Translations under genes and position numbers: made by a program
Shown here: in pieces, positions 60,692 through 64,000 of the stretch
How positions within the stretch are numbered: the first letter of the stretch is position 1
How the letters are laid out: the number at the start of each line of letters is the position of its first letter
Assembly: GCF_000020585.3 (NCBI RefSeq)
Contig: NC_011138.3
Coordinates: 3,867,338-3,931,337, forward strand
DNA length: 64,000 nt
Reading direction: 5' to 3'
DNA from: Alteromonas mediterranea DE
GTDB lineage: Bacteria; Pseudomonadota; Gammaproteobacteria; Enterobacterales; Alteromonadaceae
Notes under the pieces: model-generated
What the model saw: the letters and a program-made list of their open reading frames with translations, nothing else
Database searches by the model: none
What the model was told of the DNA's origin: nothing

Positions 60692-61231
60692 CTACTTTTT
60701 GAATGGGAAGTTAAACGCGTCCAGCAGAGCACGTGCTTCGTCATTAGTATTCGCACTGGTAGTGATAGTAATATCCATACCGCGAACCTTATCCACTTTA
60801 TCGAAATCGATTTCAGGGAAAATGATTTGCTCACGCACGCCCATGCTGTAGTTACCACGTCCGTCGAATGATTTAGGATTCAAACCACGGAAATCGCGAA
60901 CACGTGGAATAGCGATTGAAATCAAACGCTCAAGGAACTCCCACATACGCTCGCCGCGTAGGGTTACTTTACAGCCAATCGGATAACCTTCACGGATTTT
61001 AAAACCCGCTACTGATTTTCTTGCAACTGTGACTACAGGCTTCTGACCGGCGATAGCCGTCATGTCAGCTTGAGCATTCTCAAGTACCTTTTTGTCAGCA
61101 ACTGCTTCACCTAAACCCATGTTTAGAGTGATTTTTTCAATCCGAGGGACTTGCATGACGCTTTTGTATCCGAACTGCTTAGCAAGTTCAGCTACTACTG
61201 TTTCTTTATAGAAATCATGCAGTTTCGCCAT
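60692..61231 (-). CDS. rplE: 50S ribosomal protein L5
   Basis: L5 binds 5S rRNA and bridges to the 30S head. The start at 61231 gives [13 protein letters not shown] and 179 residues, the E. coli length; an upstream in-frame ATG adds four residues. GREQIIF-type segment [16 protein letters not shown] is at about 138-153. The gene follows rplX at five bases or more, in standard order. Confidence 0.96.
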
Positions 61232-61248
61232 CGTACTCTCCAATATAA

Positions 61249-61563
61249 TTAAACAAGTTCGCCGTTAGACTTGAAGAAACGTACTTTCTTCTCATCTTCG
61301 AAACGGAAACCAACGCGATCTGCTTTGCCCGTTGCCGGGTTAACAATCGCAACATTAGAAACGTGAATAGAAGCTTCTTTCTCAACAATGCCACCAGCTA
61401 CGCCCAGTTGTGGGTTTGGCTTAGTGTGCTTCTTGACGAGATTAACGCCTTCTACAATTACACGGTTATCAGCAATAAGCACGCGAAGAACTTTGCCTTG
61501 CTTGCCTTTGTCTTTACCCGCTAATACGACTACTTCATCATCACGACGAATTTTATTAGCCAT
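61249..61563 (-). CDS. rplX: 50S ribosomal protein L24
   Basis: L24 starts assembly of the large subunit near the tunnel exit. The 104-residue KOW-type protein has [22 protein letters not shown] at about residues 4-25 and [10 protein letters not shown] near the end. It lies between rplN and rplE. Confidence 0.97.
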
Positions 61564-61575
61564 TATCGTGACTCC

Positions 61576-61944
61576 TTATAGTACCTCTGGGGCCAATGAG
61601 ATGATTTTCATGAAGTTTTCACTTCTCAACTCACGGGTAACCGGGCCAAAGATACGCGTACCAATTGGTTGCTTGTTAGCATTAAGCATAACAGCCGCGT
61701 TACCGTCAAAACGGATGGTAGAACCATCTGCACGACGAACGCCTTTTCTAGTACGCACCACCACTGCGTTCAGTACGTCACCTTTTTTAACTTTACCGCG
61801 AGGAATTGCTTCCTTAACAGTAACTTTGATGATGTCACCGATACCTGCATAACGGCGATGCGAGCCACCAAGAACCTTAATACACTGAACCCTGCGAGCG
61901 CCGCTGTTGTCTGCAACGTCCAGGTTAGTTTGCATTTGGATCAT
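61576..61944 (-). CDS. rplN: 50S ribosomal protein L14
   Basis: L14 lies at the subunit interface. The 122-residue protein starts [20 protein letters not shown] and ends [11 protein letters not shown]. It is the first gene of the spc operon and has its own upstream promoter. In most gammaproteobacteria rpsQ (S17) precedes it closely; here a sensor-kinase gene occupies that place. Confidence 0.97.
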   Translation of the reverse strand: MIQMQTNLDVADNSGARRVQCIKVLGGSHRRYAGIGDIIKVTVKEAIPRGKVKKGDVLNAVVVRTRKGVRRADGSTIRFDGNAAVMLNANKQPIGTRIFGPVTRELRSENFMKIISLAPEVL

Positions 61945-62050
61945 GTTAGTGCTCCGCTCTTAAATTAAGACTCTCCCGAGTCGTTAGTGCTGCTAAAAAC
62001 AACTGGATATCGTTGCTTTTATGTACATACCCCCATAAAAAGGGCGCGAA

Positions 62051-62079
62051 ATAATAACAGAAAACTTTGGGAAGTGATA
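62051..62079 (-). promoter_or_regulatory. Promoter of the spc operon
   Basis: On the minus strand a TATTAT -10 box (62051-62056) is followed by TCGCGCCC, a GC-rich discriminator typical of stringently controlled ribosomal promoters. The -35 region 17 bases upstream reads TATCAC, a poor match. The transcript would have a leader of about 100 bases before rplN. Confidence 0.5.
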
Positions 62080-62114
62080 GCGGTAAATTGAATTATTTTT
62101 AAACTATGTGAGCA

Positions 62115-62144
62115 ATAAAAAAGCCCCGACTAAAAGCCGGGGCT
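62115..62144 (-). terminator. Terminator of the sensor-kinase gene
   Basis: AGCCCCG/CGGGGCT pairs around a 9-base loop, followed by a T run on the minus strand, about 20 bases after the kinase stop codon. It isolates the spc operon from the upstream gene. Confidence 0.88.
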
Positions 62145-62164
62145 GATAACCACGTCATAGGTTA

Positions 62165-64000
62165 TCAAGCAGGATCTTTTAATACGGTTGTACGACCTTG
62201 TAATTGCTTACTCAAATGCCTGAAAACGCACTCTTTCAACCGACTTACACCAACAGGCTTAGGTATGAAGTCATTCATACCACTTTTCAAGCATTTTTCT
62301 TTATCGCCGGTTAATACATTTGCGGTTAAAGCAATTATCGGCACGTCTTTAGTTTGTTTACCCAAGGCACGAATTTTTTGTGTCGCTTCTAGCCCGCCCA
62401 TCACCGGCATATGGCAGTCCATAAAAATCATTGCGTAGGGCGTTTTCTCGGCCAGTGAATGTTTTACTTTATCCACGGCCTCTACACCATTAACTGCGAC
62501 CTCACTGGGCAGCCCCACTTCCCTAAGCTGCTCTTTAATCACGAGCTGATTGATTTCGTTATCTTCCACAACTAGGGCTTTTAACGTGCTTAATTCTTGT
62601 CGTGTAGGCGTATACGAGTAATCATGCCCACATGCTTTTTCAGCAATAGCACCTGCGTTCGCGTCATCAAGCGTTAATGTCACTGTAAACCGCGCACCAA
62701 TGCCAATATTACTCGACACCTCTATTTTTCCGCCGTAATGCTCAACAATCTGCTTAACGATAGTAAGCCCCAAGCCTGTACCGCCGTAGCGTCTTTGCAT
62801 AGAGTTTTCAGCTTGCATAAAGGGGGAAAAGATAATTTTTTGCTGCTGCTCGCTAATGCCAATGCCTGAATCTGTCACAATTAACTTAACTCGGTATCGA
62901 CCTTTTCCATAACGGGTGCATTTGGTATCGACGGTGATTTTTCCTTCCTTGGTAAACTTTATTGCATTATTGAGCAAGTTGATAAGGATCTGACCTATAC
63001 GCAGTTTGTCTGCAATAAAGGTTTTACTATTGAGCGCAGTAGTACTGATAATGAGTTCAAGGCCTTTTTCTTTCGCCAATCGCGAAAACATAGGAACCTG
63101 CTCTTCAATCACCTCCGCTAAATTAGTAGGTGCTTCTTCAAATGAAATATTTCCTGAATCTATTTTAGAGAAGTCCAATATGTCGTTAACAATACCTAGA
63201 AGCGCATCAGCGCTTTGCATGGCAATAGACGCAAGCTCGTGTTGCTTAGAGTTCAACGATGAGCTCAACAAGGCTTCCAGCATCCCCTGCACACCGTGAA
63301 TGGGCGTTCTTATTTCATGGCTCATATTAGCTAAAAATTCACTACGAGCCTTTAAGGCGCTTTCCGCCATATTGGTTTTGTGCTGCAACTCTGCTTTATC
63401 TAGATGCATTTGCGTGACATCAAGGGTGGCACCTATTACTTTAACGCAGCGCCCCCCTTCAAATACCGGGATGAGCTCGACTCTCTAACCAGCGGGTTTC
63501 GCCAGTGTCTGTGCGCACCTCTAATTCGTACGCAAAGTCTTCGTCAGACTTCATCATTTGTGTGAATTGCTCTAAGTAAATCTTGCGCTGTGTATCGTCT
63601 ACAATGAATTTGGTGATATCTTCGGGCTTCAGAATTTTATCACCATGAACGTGCAGCATACGTCTTAGCGCGCCAGACCAGGTTATCGCCCGTGTTTCTA
63701 CATTAAGTTCCCACGTGCCAACGCCCGCTAGGTTCGCTACTTGATTGAGTAATGAGTTTCGCTCTGTCAGCACCGCTTTTTGTGCATTAAGATTATTGAG
63801 AGCCTGCTGCCTTTCAAGTTCGTTTCCAACCCATGATGCAAGCAACAGCAAATAGTCTAGCTCTAAATTGGAAAAAGGTGCTTCCCTTGGGTCAAGCGAA
63901 GAGAAGTTAACCGTGCCGAAAAACGCACCAGAAACATAAATAGGCGACGCCAAATAACTTTTAAGCGTGTATTTTTCGAAACAAGGGTGGGAAGCACCCG
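62165..64000 (-). pseudogene. Frameshifted GAF-PAS hybrid histidine kinase, partial
   Basis: The gene enters from the right edge with a GAF domain (GASHPCFEKYTLKSYLASPI onward), then a PAS domain ending TGETRWLESR near 63482. There the frame changes: the expected continuation VELIPVFEGGRCVKV, GATLDVTQ is encoded in a different frame. After it come HisKA with FLANMSHEIRTP, HATPase with DILDFSKIDSG and GGTGLGLTIV, and a receiver domain with IFMDCHMPVMGGLEA and KPVGV. A short loss near GAGAGTCGAG, perhaps of a GTCGA repeat unit, would explain the shift. Either the gene is broken or the sequence has an error. It lacks a visible partner regulator. Confidence 0.8.

Noticed and set aside
63006..63299. 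Plus-strand frame of 97 residues inside the kinase gene
   Set aside because: It is a shadow of the HisKA/HATPase coding region.

Overview
The window looks like a chromosomal segment of a marine gammaproteobacterium, most likely Alteromonas or a close relative. This is inferred from a tRNA-Thr/Tyr/Gly/Thr-tuf block next to coaX-birA-murB and an rRNA operon, the spc/alpha ribosomal operons, a NhaR-like regulator and a surface-glycan locus. No database search was possible, so the genus is an inference.

Left part (1-12.0 kb, nearly all minus strand): a complete rRNA operon (16S, tRNA-Ile, tRNA-Ala, 23S, 5S) followed by a chemotaxis receptor, murB, birA, coaX, four tRNA genes and tuf with its terminator. 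The 16S-23S spacer also holds a decayed third tRNA-like copy. The first 107 bases, just past the tuf terminator, are highly structured and unassigned.

Middle-left part (12.3-19.6 kb): an exported protein built from about eleven 15-residue repeats; a TolC/HlyD/ABC export operon whose ABC subunit has lost all visible ATPase motifs; a divergent NhaR-like LysR regulator; and a Phd/PIN toxin-antitoxin pair.

Surface-glycan locus (19.6-51.6 kb): ugd and rmlBDCA supply UDP-glucuronate and dTDP-rhamnose, and manC/manB supply GDP-mannose. Between them two gene arms converge. The plus-strand arm (24.8-31.6 kb) holds an unknown protein, GT2, GT4, sulfotransferase, alpha/beta hydrolase, GT90-like and DUF1796-like genes. 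The minus-strand arm (33.2-48.4 kb) holds a methyltransferase, WcbI-like, GT61, GT2-GT4 fusion, lipoprotein sulfatase, GT2, tandem GT2 and three more sulfotransferases. The arms meet at a scar of two decayed IS3-family copies and a 5'-truncated FrhB-like pseudogene. I see no initiating glycosyltransferase, flippase, polymerase or ABC exporter in the locus, so it looks like a sulfated-glycan building and decorating locus whose carrier and export steps lie elsewhere.

Right part (51.8-64 kb, minus strand): a divergent solitary flagellin with a good sigma-54 promoter, then the alpha and spc ribosomal operons ending at rplN. rpsQ and the S10 operon do not follow. Instead there is a frameshifted GAF-PAS hybrid histidine kinase that runs off the window.
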